From Phycisphaeraceae bacterium D3-23 (GTDB lineage Bacteria > Planctomycetota > Phycisphaerae > Phycisphaerales > Phycisphaeraceae), in contig CP114179.1 of NCBI GenBank assembly GCA_039555135.1, positions 4,154,001 through 4,218,000 of the forward strand: 64,000 bases of DNA, written 5' to 3'. Position 1 is the first letter of the stretch, and each line of letters begins with the position of its first letter. Positions 7,536-16,372 of this stretch are shown here, piece by piece. A program made the translations under genes and the position numbers. The notes beneath the pieces were generated by a model. It ran no database searches and had not been told where the DNA came from. It saw only the letters and a list, made by a program, of their open reading frames with translations.

Positions 7536-10001
7536 ATGAAACCACCGATGACACGTGCCCCCTTGTTTGCCCACCTGCTTGCTTTGGCTGTTGCGCTGCT
7601 CGTGACTGTGCAGGCCGGGGCCCAGTTCCAGCAAGACCCGGTGACATGGTCGGCCCTATTGTCGCAGGACCAGGCCAGGCCCGGCGACGAAGTGATCGTG
7701 GCGGTCAAGGCGGATGTGACCGATCAGCCCGACGCGCAGGGTAAGCGCTGGCACTTCTACCCACGGGCCGGCGAACACAGAGGCCGAGAGGTGGCCTCGA
7801 CCATCACGCCGATGTTGGACGAATTGCCCTTGCGTTTTGGTGCGGTCCAGTGGCCGGCACCTCACGACATCATCAACGCGGAAGGCAAGCCCCAGCCGGC
7901 CTACGAGGGCGTTCAGTATTTCTACGTGCCAGTCGTGATCGCCGACAATGCTGAGCCCGGCCCGATCACGCTGCCAGTCACGGTGTACTTCCAGGCGTGC
8001 AGCAGTTTCTGTATGGCACCCAAAGAGGTCATCGTCGAGGCGACGCTGGAGGTGCTCGCGAGGGACGCAGATGTCCCGGCGAGCCGGGCCGACGACGCGG
8101 CCTTCGCCGGGTTTGATGCGGATGCGTTTACGGCGATGACCGCCGACGAAAGTGTCGAGTCCGAGTCGGTGAGCGTCCGGCTGGATTGGAACGTCGAAGA
8201 CATCTCGCCGACCGGGCAGGCGATCCTCGCGGTCGTGCTCGACATGGGTGAGGGTTGGCACATCAACCCTGACAAAGCACAGGCCTCGGAAGGCATGCTC
8301 CCGATGTCCGTCTCGCTGGGCGGTGTCGAGGACACACTGATCGTCGGCGCGTCGCAGTACCCCGAGGCGCACACGATCAAGTTCAACGGCGAAACAGTCA
8401 CCAGCTACGACGGACAGACGGTCGTTTACATCCCCGTGATCGTCCGGGAGGGCGTTGACCCGGGCACGATCGATGCGCTGGTTTCTGTGACTTACCAGGC
8501 CTGCACCGGCGGCGAAGGCGACGCCATGACCGGCATCTGTGAATTGGAGACGACGGTCGAACTCGCAGCGCGGCTGGAGGTTGTCGCACTCGGCGAAGCC
8601 AGCGCGATGCCTGAGCAGCCCGAATTGTTCGCCGGGTTCGATGCGGCCGTCTGGCCCGACCTCGCCAAGGGCATCGGCACCGCCGGCGACGCTGTGGAAG
8701 AAGAGGACGCTGGCCTAATCCTGGACCTCTACTTCTTCACCATCGACCTGAGCAACGGCGGCATCCTTGCGATGGGCGGGCTCTTCCTCGCCGCGATCTT
8801 CGGCGGCCTGCTCTTGAACTTCACACCCTGCGTCCTGCCCGTCATCCCGATCAAGATTATGTCGCTCTCCAAGTCCGGCGGCGACCGGGGTAAGACGATG
8901 TTCCTGGGCTTTGTCATGTTCGCCGGCGTCGTGACGTTTTGGCTGGCGATCGGCGCGGCCATTGCGTTTGTCAAGAACTTCAACGCCGTCAACCAGCTCT
9001 TCCAGCAGCCGTTCTTCACCCTCGGCATCGGCATCATCATCGCCGTCATGGCGATCGGGATGTGCGGGCTGTTCACCGTTGGTTTGCCCCAATGGGTCTA
9101 CCGCATCAACCCCAAGCACGACAGCTTGCATGGCTCGTTCGGCTTCGGCGTGATGACGGCCGTCCTCGCGACGCCCTGCACCGCGCCGTTCATGGGCGCG
9201 GCCGTCGCCGCCTCGACCAAGCTGGGTTCGTCGGCAATCACCCTGGCCGTCTTCGCCGCCGTCGGCGTCGGCATGGGCGGGCCGTACCTGATCCTCGCGG
9301 CCTTCCCCAAGCTCGTCGACCGCGTGCCCAAGTCCGGCGCGGGCAGCGAGTTGCTCAAACAGGTCATGGGTCTCCTCATGCTCGGCGCGGCCGTGTTCTT
9401 CATCGGCAACGCCGTCGTCGGGCTCACCAGCGACGGCTCCGCCGCCGCCTCCCGCGTGTACTGGTGGGCGGTCGGCGCGTGCATCCTCGTCGCCGGGGTC
9501 TGGCTGGTCTACAAGATCAACACGATCGGCTCGGCCGGTGCCAAACGCGCGGTCTTCACAGTGATCGGTGTCCTCGTCATCCTCCTGGGCGGCGCGACGG
9601 GCTACGCGATGAGCCGGCCCGACTACACCATCCAGTGGGTCTACTACACGCCCGAGATATTGCAGGATGAACTCGACAAGGGCAACGTCGTGGTGATCGA
9701 CTTCACCGCCGAGTGGTGCCTGAACTGCAAGACGCTTGAGAAGGCCGTGCTCAACCCCGAGCCGGTGTCCAGCGAGCTCGCCCGCGCGGGGATCGTGCCG
9801 ATCAAGGTCGACATCACCAGCAGCGCGAACGTCGATGGCAACGCGCTCTTGCAGGAGATGGAACGCAACACGATCCCGCTGCTCGTGGTGATGGCGCCCG
9901 ACGGCGAGATCGTGTTCAAGGCCGACACCTACACCGCGGACCAGGTGATCCGCGCGATCCGCGAGGCCGAGGCGATGGCCGGCCGTCAGGCGCAGCGCTA
10001 G
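7536..10001 (+). CDS. dsbD: DsbD-like thiol:disulfide interchange protein
   Basis: 821 residues from the ATG at 7536; an alternative ATG is at 7548. A signal peptide ends at VQAGAQ. Two tandem DsbD-alpha-like periplasmic domains follow, each with a cysteine pair (YFQACSSFCMAP and YQACTGG...GICELE). Next is an eight-helix membrane domain with the conserved cysteines in NFTPCVLPVIPIK and ATPCTAPFMG. The C-terminus is a thioredoxin-like domain with the active site WCLNC. The protein would carry electrons from cytoplasmic thioredoxin across the inner membrane to periplasmic thiol proteins. The duplicated N-terminal domain makes it longer than E. coli DsbD (565 residues). The upstream 39 codons of the open frame look non-coding and are excluded. 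Confidence 0.88.
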   Translation: MKPPMTRAPLFAHLLALAVALLVTVQAGAQFQQDPVTWSALLSQDQARPGDEVIVAVKADVTDQPDAQGKRWHFYPRAGEHRGREVASTITPMLDELPLRFGAVQWPAPHDIINAEGKPQPAYEGVQYFYVPVVIADNAEPGPITLPVTVYFQACSSFCMAPKEVIVEATLEVLARDADVPASRADDAAFAGFDADAFTAMTADESVESESVSVRLDWNVEDISPTGQAILAVVLDMGEGWHINPDKAQASEGMLPMSVSLGGVEDTLIVGASQYPEAHTIKFNGETVTSYDGQTVVYIPVIVREGVDPGTIDALVSVTYQACTGGEGDAMTGICELETTVELAARLEVVALGEASAMPEQPELFAGFDAAVWPDLAKGIGTAGDAVEEEDAGLILDLYFFTIDLSNGGILAMGGLFLAAIFGGLLLNFTPCVLPVIPIKIMSLSKSGGDRGKTMFLGFVMFAGVVTFWLAIGAAIAFVKNFNAVNQLFQQPFFTLGIGIIIAVMAIGMCGLFTVGLPQWVYRINPKHDSLHGSFGFGVMTAVLATPCTAPFMGAAVAASTKLGSSAITLAVFAAVGVGMGGPYLILAAFPKLVDRVPKSGAGSELLKQVMGLLMLGAAVFFIGNAVVGLTSDGSAAASRVYWWAVGACILVAGVWLVYKINTIGSAGAKRAVFTVIGVLVILLGGATGYAMSRPDYTIQWVYYTPEILQDELDKGNVVVIDFTAEWCLNCKTLEKAVLNPEPVSSELARAGIVPIKVDITSSANVDGNALLQEMERNTIPLLVVMAPDGEIVFKADTYTADQVIRAIREAEAMAGRQAQR

Positions 10002-10025
10002 CCAGCTTCCCGTGCAAGGCGGCGC

Positions 10026-10054
10026 TCGACACCGGCCCCTCTGCGTGGGATACT
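10026..10054 (+). promoter_or_regulatory. Promoter of ridA, leaderless
   Basis: TCGACA (10026-10031), 17-base spacer, GATACT (10049-10054), then 6 bases to the ATG at 10061. This is a good sigma-70-type match placed so that the transcript begins about at the start codon. Confidence 0.6.
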
Positions 10055-10060
10055 GCGGGC

Positions 10061-10528
10061 ATGAACATCCAAGAAAAACTAGCGGGGCTGGGGCTTACGC
10101 TCCCGCCGGCGGTCAAGCCCGTGGCGAGTTATGTGCCTTCACTCGAGAGCGGCCGACACCTCTTCCTCTCGGGCCAGCTCCCGATGAAAGACGGCAAGCT
10201 CGTCGCGACCGGCCCGGTCGGTTCGGCCGACGGCCCAGCGCTCGAAGAGGCCCAGCAGGCCGCGCAGCAGTGCGCCCTCAACGCGATCGCCCAGATCGAC
10301 GACGCGCTCAAGGGCGACTGGTCCCGGCTTCGGCGGTTCGTCCGGCTGGGCGTGTTTGTCGCCGCCGGGCCTGACTTCACCGAGCACCACCTGGTCGCCA
10401 ACGGCGCGAGCGAGCTGCTGGGCAAGGTCTTTGGGCCTCTGGGCGAGCACGCCCGCTCGGCCGTGGGTGTGCCCTCGTTGCCGCTGGGGGCGTCGGTCGA
10501 GGTCGATTTTGTAATCGCATTGGACTAA
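10061..10528 (+). CDS. RidA/YjgF-family protein
   Basis: 155 residues, the usual length for the longer YjgF/RutC-type subgroup. Family marks include the N-terminal strand with LFLSGQLPMKDGKLVATGPVG, the helix QQAAQQCALNAIAQIDDAL, and the C-terminal SLPLGASVEVDFVIAL. RidA proteins form trimers and hydrolyse reactive enamine/imine intermediates released by PLP enzymes. The C-terminal arginine of true RidA (usually in RxxxxV) is not obvious; the segment reads ARSAVGVPSLPLGA, so it may belong to a different subfamily. It lies downstream of the DsbD-like gene but has its own promoter. Confidence 0.85.
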   Translation: MNIQEKLAGLGLTLPPAVKPVASYVPSLESGRHLFLSGQLPMKDGKLVATGPVGSADGPALEEAQQAAQQCALNAIAQIDDALKGDWSRLRRFVRLGVFVAAGPDFTEHHLVANGASELLGKVFGPLGEHARSAVGVPSLPLGASVEVDFVIALD

Positions 10529-10657
10529 CCGACACGCGGCCCGGGCCGCGCGGTCGGCATCAAACCGTAACACAGCACTTGACTCAAGTGCGAGATTGAC
10601 GGACACTTAGCGTCTGTCGGTCCCCCCAGTAATATCCGTGTTTGGAGACGTATCGGT

Positions 10658-11965
10658 ATGGCAAGAGCACGTAGTAACGGTGGCGCTTATGCATGGGCGC
10701 TGGTGGTGTTCGGTTGTGGGTTCGTCGTGGCGCTCCTGGTCGCGATCATCTTCTACACGAAGATCGAGCAGGCCAACAACGCGAAGGAGACGGCCGAGCA
10801 GCGGCTTGGCACCTACGTCAACCTGAGTCAGGACACCGACGCGCTGGCCCCTTGGGTCGGCGACGAGTCGCGCGGCAACCAGTCGGCCTTCCGCCTGATG
10901 CAGAATGAAATCCTCCGCTACCGTGAGGATGTGCAGGCTTGGGAAGCGCAGATCGCACTGCTCAAGCGTCAGAACAGCGAAGCCGACGCCACGCTGGCCC
11001 GGAACCTTGAAACGATCGCGGCCCGTGAAGACGCGCTCCAGCGTCAGCAGGTCGAGGCCCAGGCCGTGCTCGAAGAGGCGCAGACCCAGGCCCGCGGCAT
11101 CGAAGCCCAGCTCCGGTCCCTGACCGAGGAGCGTGACGCGCTGGAGCAGACTGTTCGCGAAGCGATGCAGAATGCCGATGCGTCGTCTCGGACCCAGATT
11201 GCAGCCCTCAACGATGAGATCGCCGCGCTGGAAAACGAAGCGAATGACAACGACAGCACGATCCGTGCCCAGGCCCAGTACATCGCCGATCTTGAGAAGA
11301 TCAAGAACGAGCTGATCTTCCCCGACGTGACCACCGCCGACGGCGAGATCCTCTCCGTCTTCAACAGCGGCGGCCAGCTCTTCATCAACCGCGGCCGTAA
11401 GCAGGGCGTCCTGCTCGGGCTCACCTTCGAGGTGTTCGACGCCAACGAAGTGATCCAGCTCTCTGAGATCGGCGCACCCCGCGGCAAGGCCACCATCGAG
11501 GTCTACGACCTGCAGGACGACACCGCGACCTGCCGCGTCGTCCGACGCAGCCGGGGCGCACAGATCGTCGAGGGCGATGTGATCGCTAACATCGTCTACG
11601 ACCCCAACAAGGTATTCACCTTCTACGTCTTCGGCGACTTCGACATCGAGTACAACGGCGGCCCCAACGACATCGGCCGCATCCAGAACCTCGTCACCGA
11701 ATGGGGCGGCCTCTTGGCCGAGCTTGAGATCGATGAGGACGAGCTTCCCGTGCTCTCGCCACAGATCGACTTCCTGATCTTGGGCCAGACGCCGATCTTC
11801 CCCGACGAAACCGACTCGCTCGACCCCGAAGATATCCGTGTGTGGCAAGCCCAGGTGCGTGAATACGAGGCCTACCAGGCACTTCTGGACGACGCCAAGC
11901 GGATGCGGATCCCGGTGCTGAACCAGAACCGCTTCATCGACCTCGTGGGCTACTACGAGCGTTGA
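10658..11965 (+). CDS. Membrane-anchored coiled-coil protein, function unknown
   Basis: 435 residues. One transmembrane helix lies near the N-terminus (about 11-33, ALVVFGCGFVVALLVAIIFY). A long coiled coil spans about 35-220, rich in E, Q, A and R. The C-terminal half is a globular beta-rich domain (about 230-430) that includes INRGRKQGVLLGLTFEVFD, resembling the small barrel found in flagellar-assembly and septum proteins. I do not recognise a named family; planctomycete genomes carry such proteins. The ATG at 10658 has GGAGAC about 10 bases upstream. The topology suggests a cytoplasmic N-terminus and a periplasmic coiled coil. A strong terminator follows the gene. Confidence 0.75.
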   Translation: MARARSNGGAYAWALVVFGCGFVVALLVAIIFYTKIEQANNAKETAEQRLGTYVNLSQDTDALAPWVGDESRGNQSAFRLMQNEILRYREDVQAWEAQIALLKRQNSEADATLARNLETIAAREDALQRQQVEAQAVLEEAQTQARGIEAQLRSLTEERDALEQTVREAMQNADASSRTQIAALNDEIAALENEANDNDSTIRAQAQYIADLEKIKNELIFPDVTTADGEILSVFNSGGQLFINRGRKQGVLLGLTFEVFDANEVIQLSEIGAPRGKATIEVYDLQDDTATCRVVRRSRGAQIVEGDVIANIVYDPNKVFTFYVFGDFDIEYNGGPNDIGRIQNLVTEWGGLLAELEIDEDELPVLSPQIDFLILGQTPIFPDETDSLDPEDIRVWQAQVREYEAYQALLDDAKRMRIPVLNQNRFIDLVGYYER

Positions 11966-12020
11966 TGGCAAGCTGATTCCGAGGCGGGCCCCGCCTGCCA
12001 AAGGTAAGACGCAGCAACCG

Positions 12021-12055
12021 ACAGCCGTGGGCCCGTTCCCACGGCTGTTTCTTTT
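12021..12055 (+). terminator. Rho-independent terminator
   Basis: ACAGCCGTGGG pairs perfectly with CCCACGGCTGT across a 6-base loop, followed by TTTCTTTT. It ends the coiled-coil membrane protein gene and overlaps the first codons of the longest downstream open frame, which argues for a later start of the acyltransferase. Confidence 0.9.
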
Positions 12056-12101
12056 CAAACGGCCTAAGCCCGCCCAAGCACGCGACCCGGCACCCCCGCC
12101 A

Positions 12102-13124
12102 ATGGCAAGACCCGGCCCGGTGATGATGTGGACCCAGTACCTCGCGCTGCGCAGCATCGCGGCGGCGATCACGGCGTTCGACGTCGACCTCAATCTCAAA
12201 TCCTTCGGCGCGATCGCCAATACGATCTGCCGATTGCCTTGGCCCAAGATCGCGCAGCGGCATGTCTCGCGCAGCGCCGCGCACCTCCGCCTGTCCTTCC
12301 CCGACTGGCCCGAGGAGCGCGTGATGGAGGTGGCCGAGGGATCGCTCAGGCACCTCGTCCAGTTCTTTGTCGATGTGCTCCACACGCCCCGGCTGATCCA
12401 CCGGGACAACTGGCCCGACCGGCTTGATACCCACGCGATGGGCGAGGCGATCGAGGTGCTCAACTCCGACCGGCCCGTCTTGCTCGTCACGGGCCATGTC
12501 GGCAACTTCGAGATCCTGGGCTACGCGCTATCGACCTTCGGCTACCCGCTCGCCGCGCTCGCCCGGCCGCTGGACAACCCGCTCATCTACGACTGGCTGC
12601 TGGGCATCCGCGAGAAGCGGGGCACGAAGATCATCACCAAGTGGGACGCGACCGAGCAGATGACGGACGTGCTCAACAGCGGCGGCGCGCTGGGCTTTAT
12701 CGCCGACCAGAACGCGGGCGATCGCGGGATGTTTGTGCCTTTCATGGGCCGGCTGGCCAGCGCCTACAAATCGATCGGCCTGCTGGCGATGCGATACAAC
12801 GCGACGATCGTCTGCGGGTATGCACTGCGGCGTGACCAGCGTTTTACCTACGATATGGGCACGACCGATATCATCTACCCCGAAGATTGGGCCGACCAGC
12901 CCGACCCGCTGTTCTACATCACCGCCCGCTACACCCGCGCGATCGAGTTGATGATCCGAAAGAGTCCTGAGCAGTACTGGTGGATGCACCGCCGGTGGAA
13001 GAGCCGGCCGCGCCACGAGCGGCTGGGCAAGTCGATGCCTGGGGCGATGCGGCGCAACCTCGAAGCGCTGCCGTGGATGACGCCGGACCTCTTGGAGCGG
13101 GTGTCGATCCCGGTGGAGGCGTAG
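12102..13124 (+). CDS. Lipid A biosynthesis lauroyl/myristoyl acyltransferase family
   Basis: About 340 residues from the ATG at 12102; ATG codons at 12123 and 12126 are equally possible. It carries the HtrB/LpxL motif GHVGNFE (HX4E catalytic pair, near residue 130), then GALGFIADQNAGDRG and VPFMGRLAS, and the C-terminal EQYWWMHRRWKSRP segment typical of this family. It would transfer an acyl chain to a lipid A precursor at the inner membrane. An N-terminal hydrophobic helix is weak here. The open frame extends upstream to 12027, but that start lies inside a terminator hairpin. Confidence 0.85.
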   Translation: MARPGPVMMWTQYLALRSIAAAITAFDVDLNLKSFGAIANTICRLPWPKIAQRHVSRSAAHLRLSFPDWPEERVMEVAEGSLRHLVQFFVDVLHTPRLIHRDNWPDRLDTHAMGEAIEVLNSDRPVLLVTGHVGNFEILGYALSTFGYPLAALARPLDNPLIYDWLLGIREKRGTKIITKWDATEQMTDVLNSGGALGFIADQNAGDRGMFVPFMGRLASAYKSIGLLAMRYNATIVCGYALRRDQRFTYDMGTTDIIYPEDWADQPDPLFYITARYTRAIELMIRKSPEQYWWMHRRWKSRPRHERLGKSMPGAMRRNLEALPWMTPDLLERVSIPVEA

Positions 13125-13155
13125 CGCGGACCGCGCGTGGACAAGTCTTCCCCAC

Positions 13156-13183
13156 TTTACGCCGGGCGTCGCTTCGCTACGAT
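13156..13183 (+). promoter_or_regulatory. Promoter of pyrB, near-leaderless
   Basis: TTTACG (13156-13161), 16-base spacer, TACGAT (13178-13183), then 9 bases to the ATG at 13193. The predicted transcript starts 0-3 bases before the start codon. Confidence 0.5.
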
Positions 13184-13192
13184 GCAGCCCTC

Positions 13193-14167
13193 ATGGCCAC
13201 CACCGCCCCCGCTAACACGACCGCCACGTGGACCCGCCGACACCTGACGGGTATCGAGCCCCTCAGCGCCGAGGAGGCCCGCCTGCTCCTGGCCAAGGCC
13301 CGCGCGTACCACGGCGTCTCGACCAGCCGAGCCGTGCCCAAGTGCCAGGACCTGCACGGCAAAGTGGTCGTCAACCTCTTCTACGAAGACTCGACCCGCA
13401 CCCGCGCGAGCTTCCGGCTCGCCGCCAGCCGGCTCTCGGCCGATGTTTTGGACATGTCCGCCTCGGGCTCCAGCGTCTCCAAGGGCGAGACCCTGATCGA
13501 CACCGCAAGAAACATCGAGGCGATGGGCGTCGACACGATCGTCTGCCGGCACAGCCAGAGCGGGGCGGCGCTGCAGCTCGCCGAGCACGTGTCGTGCGCC
13601 GTGGTCAACGCAGGCGACGGCCAGCACGAACACCCGACCCAGGCCCTGCTCGACGCGTTCACGATCGCCCAGCGACTGGAGCTCGAAGAGACCTTCGACT
13701 TCACCGGGCTGTCGGTCGCCATCGTCGGCGACATCGCGCACAGCCGGGTCGCACGGTCCAACATCCACCTGCTCACTAAGCTCGGCGCTAGCGTCGTCCT
13801 CGTCGGCCCGCCGACGCTCGTGCCCGCGTCGCTCGCCGCGCCGTTCGGCGGGAGGGTGACGGTATCGCACAACCTCAATGCCGTGCTCGCCGAGGTGGAC
13901 GTCATCAACATGCTGCGGGTGCAGTTCGAGCGCATCGCCGGGCCCGCCTTCCCCAGCCAGCGCGAGTACACCGCGCTGTTCGGCCTGACCCAGAAGCGGG
14001 TGAAGCTCGCCAAGCCCGACCTCGTCGTGATGCACCCGGGCCCGATGAACCGCGGGCTGGAGATCGAGTCCGTCGTCGCCGACGGGCCCAACTCCGTGAT
14101 CCTCAAGCAGGTCGCCAACGGCCTCGCCGTCCGAATGGCGGCGCTCGCGCTTGTAACCGTGCAGTAA
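13193..14167 (+). CDS. pyrB: Aspartate carbamoyltransferase catalytic subunit
   Basis: 324 residues. The carbamoyl-phosphate loop FYEDSTRTRASF (about 62-73) and the HPTQALLDAF motif (about 147) are intact, as are SVSKGETLIDTARN and HPGPMNRGLEI. It catalyses the committed step of pyrimidine synthesis, aspartate plus carbamoyl phosphate to carbamoyl aspartate. No pyrI or pyrC is adjacent. The start is set by a -10-like TACGAT just upstream; the longer open frame overlaps the acyltransferase gene out of frame. Confidence 0.95.
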   Translation: MATTAPANTTATWTRRHLTGIEPLSAEEARLLLAKARAYHGVSTSRAVPKCQDLHGKVVVNLFYEDSTRTRASFRLAASRLSADVLDMSASGSSVSKGETLIDTARNIEAMGVDTIVCRHSQSGAALQLAEHVSCAVVNAGDGQHEHPTQALLDAFTIAQRLELEETFDFTGLSVAIVGDIAHSRVARSNIHLLTKLGASVVLVGPPTLVPASLAAPFGGRVTVSHNLNAVLAEVDVINMLRVQFERIAGPAFPSQREYTALFGLTQKRVKLAKPDLVVMHPGPMNRGLEIESVVADGPNSVILKQVANGLAVRMAALALVTVQ

Positions 14168-14228
14168 AATCACCCACCCGCTCCCCCGATCGACGCACAT
14201 TGTTTTCCGATAGCCTGTCGACCCCGCC

Positions 14229-14846
14229 ATGCCGCCAACAGACTCCGTACAACACGACTACCCCGGGCTGCTCGTGATCCTGTCGGGCCCCTCGGGCGCG
14301 GGCAAGACCACGATCTCCCGCGCGGTCCGCGAGCTGATGGACGTCGCGTTCAGCGTCTCGCTCACTACCCGCCCGCTCAGCGCCGAAGATACCGACGGCG
14401 AGGACTATCTCTTCGTCAACGAACGCGAATTCAAAGAGCAGGTCAAGCTCGCCCAGCTCCTCGAATGGGCTCAGGTCCACGGCAATTTCTATGGCACCCC
14501 GCGTGAACCCGTCGTCGAAGCGCTCGAGGCGGGCGAGATTGTCTTGCTCGAGATCGATGTGCAGGGCGCACGCCAGGTCAAGGAAAACCTGCCCGACGCG
14601 GTCGGCATCTTCGTAGAGCCCCCCAGCGAAGAGGAACTACTCGCCCGCTTGCGCGCCCGCAAACGCGAGGACGAGGCGACGATCCAGAAGCGTTTCCAAC
14701 GCGCGACCGCCGAGATGGCGCAGGCGCATGAGCTGGGCATCTACGACCTGACCATCGTCAACTGCGATCTGGAAAAAGCGATCCAGCAGGCGATCACGTT
14801 TATCGAAGAGCAGCACGCCATGCGGCAGGCCCGGGCACAGTCCTGA
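14229..14846 (+). CDS. gmk: Guanylate kinase
   Basis: 205 residues, normal for the family. The P-loop GPSGAGKTT is near residue 20. The GMP-binding region includes SLTTRPLSAEDTDGEDYLFV and the glutamate-rich LLEWAQVHGNFYGTPREPV; LLEIDVQGARQVKE is also conserved. It converts GMP to GDP with ATP in the cytoplasm. TAGCCT about 12 bases upstream may be the -10 of a short-leader transcript. Confidence 0.95.
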   Translation: MPPTDSVQHDYPGLLVILSGPSGAGKTTISRAVRELMDVAFSVSLTTRPLSAEDTDGEDYLFVNEREFKEQVKLAQLLEWAQVHGNFYGTPREPVVEALEAGEIVLLEIDVQGARQVKENLPDAVGIFVEPPSEEELLARLRARKREDEATIQKRFQRATAEMAQAHELGIYDLTIVNCDLEKAIQQAITFIEEQHAMRQARAQS

Positions 14847-14914
14847 AAGTACGGCCGTTTTTCGCCCTCGCGTCCCGCTTGTTTCATCCCGCGACTTGAT
14901 GGGCCGACCCCGGG

Positions 14915-14920
14915 TAAACT
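14915..14920 (+). promoter_or_regulatory. -10 element of the GmhB-like gene, leaderless
   Basis: TAAACT ends 6 bases before the ATG at 14927. No Shine-Dalgarno sequence is present. A TTGATG at 14896 is too close (13 bases) to be a good -35. Confidence 0.45.
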
Positions 14921-14926
14921 GTAACG

Positions 14927-16273
14927 ATGCGCCCGGCCGTCTTTCTAGACCGAGATAACACGATCATCCACAACGACGGGGACCTCGGGGACCCCAAGCG
15001 TGTGGTATTGATGAAGGGTGTCGCGCCGGCGATCGCGTCGCTGCGCGGGCTGGGTTTCCGAGTCGTGGTCGTGACCAATCAGGGCGGTGTCGCGCGTGGT
15101 CTCTACACCGAAGAAGATGTCCACGCCGTTCACGACCGCATCGCGCAGCTCATCGAGCGCCAGGCCAACGGCGCTGCGATCGACGCGTTCTACTACTGCC
15201 CTTACCACCCCAATGGCGTGGTCGAGCCGTACAAACGCGAGCACCCCAGCCGGAAGCCCGCGCCCGGGATGCTGATACAGGCCGCGCAGGACCTCGACCT
15301 GGACCTGCGTACGAGCTGGATGGTGGGGGACCAAATGCGTGATGTCGAGGCGGGCCGCGCCGCGGGGACGCGGACGATCCTGCTGCTCGACCCCGTGAAG
15401 GCCCCGCCGATGGCAGGCGAACCGGAGGGCCCGGACTACGACGCGGCTGACTTGGTCGAGGCCGTGCGCATCATCGCGCAGCTCAGAACACCCGAGCCCC
15501 TGTCGGAGTCGAGTCAGCACCGCAAGCCCGGCGAGCCGCGCCGCCGCAAGTGGGACGCGCAGCGCATCGCCGAGATCCAGAAGCCCCGCGAAGCGCCCAG
15601 TGCACCGCAGGAGTCCGCCCCCGGTCGGGCCACGCCCCAGCCGCCCGATGCGCAGTCGTCTCATGCCACGAACGGTGCAGGCAAACCGTCGACGTCGTCG
15701 GTCTTCCGCCCCTGGGCTGTGGGCGACGGCGGCGAGGCGAAACCGATGGCCACCTCGCCGTTCCGTAAGCGGTTCTTCCGCGACGAGGAGGACGGCGCGG
15801 ACGCCCCTGAAACGAAGACGGTTGCCACGCCGCATGAGCCGCCTGCTACTGCCGCGACATCCGCGTCAATCTTGCCGTCTGCGAAAGCGGACCCCGTTGC
15901 GCCGATCGCGAAACCAGAGGAGCATCCGACCGCCCAGCCCATAGAAGCAGATCCTGCGCAAGCAGAGTCGCCGCCCGAGCGTCCCCGACGATCGAAGGCG
16001 GCACGAGACAGCACCGACAATGATGATTCGCCGCCCGCCGTGCCGGACAAAGTCCTGCGCATGATTCTCCAGGAACTGCGCTCCCAGCGTGGCACGACGG
16101 ACGAATTCAGCTACCTCACGATCATCGCCGTTGTCCTCCAGCTCATCGCGATTGTGTGTCTGCTCGGCGCGCTATGGATGGGCGGAGCGGACGTCGCGCT
16201 CTTCATGCGCTGGCTTGGCGTCGGCCTTATGGCCCAACTCGGCGTGATCGCGACGCTGATGTTTGGGAAGTAA
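14927..16273 (+). CDS. gmhB: GmhB-like HAD phosphatase fused to a membrane anchor
   Basis: 448 residues. Residues 1-170 form a HAD-IIIA domain like D,D-heptose 1,7-bisphosphate phosphatase: FLDRDNTI (nucleophile Asp), VVVTNQGG, CPYHPNG, and SWMVGDQMRDVEAGRAAG. The zinc loop is partly altered: C and H of CPYHP are present, but the later Cys pair reads EHPSRKP. Residues about 190-375 are a low-complexity Pro/Ala/Glu linker, and the last 60 residues hold two hydrophobic helices (about 393-414 and 424-446). GmhB normally is a soluble protein of about 190 residues. The next two genes are LPS glycosyltransferases, supporting a role in ADP-heptose supply. Confidence 0.82.
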   Translation: MRPAVFLDRDNTIIHNDGDLGDPKRVVLMKGVAPAIASLRGLGFRVVVVTNQGGVARGLYTEEDVHAVHDRIAQLIERQANGAAIDAFYYCPYHPNGVVEPYKREHPSRKPAPGMLIQAAQDLDLDLRTSWMVGDQMRDVEAGRAAGTRTILLLDPVKAPPMAGEPEGPDYDAADLVEAVRIIAQLRTPEPLSESSQHRKPGEPRRRKWDAQRIAEIQKPREAPSAPQESAPGRATPQPPDAQSSHATNGAGKPSTSSVFRPWAVGDGGEAKPMATSPFRKRFFRDEEDGADAPETKTVATPHEPPATAATSASILPSAKADPVAPIAKPEEHPTAQPIEADPAQAESPPERPRRSKAARDSTDNDDSPPAVPDKVLRMILQELRSQRGTTDEFSYLTIIAVVLQLIAIVCLLGALWMGGADVALFMRWLGVGLMAQLGVIATLMFGK

Positions 16274-16372
16274 GGTCTGGGCTCTAAAGTCTAGGGAAGA
16301 GATGCAACGAAACCGATGAAACAGCCTTCTGTATTGCCCCTAGCTCTTAGACCCTAGCCCCTCCCCGATCCC
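16273..16372. repeat. CTAG-rich spacer with imperfect inverted repeat
   Basis: The spacer contains gggctctaaagtctaggg near 16279 and the opposing ccctagctcttagaccctag near 16336. CTAG/CTAAG words recur here, before 23629 and before 55227. No open frame or clear promoter is visible. Confidence 0.45.

Noticed and set aside
10574-10615. Palindrome GCACTTGACTCAAGTGC before the coiled-coil gene as an operator
   Set aside because: A clear palindrome plus a weak GACGGAC/GTCTGTC stem, but no promoter spacing supports an operator; it may only be a ridA terminator without T-run.
12027-12101. Upstream extension of the acyltransferase (GTG at 12027)
   Set aside because: It begins inside a strong Rho-independent terminator hairpin and lacks homology, so a start at 12102 or later was chosen.
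10607-12505. 632-codon minus-strand open frame over the coiled-coil gene
   Set aside because: Antisense shadow of a high-GC gene; no recognisable domain and Arg/Val-rich composition.
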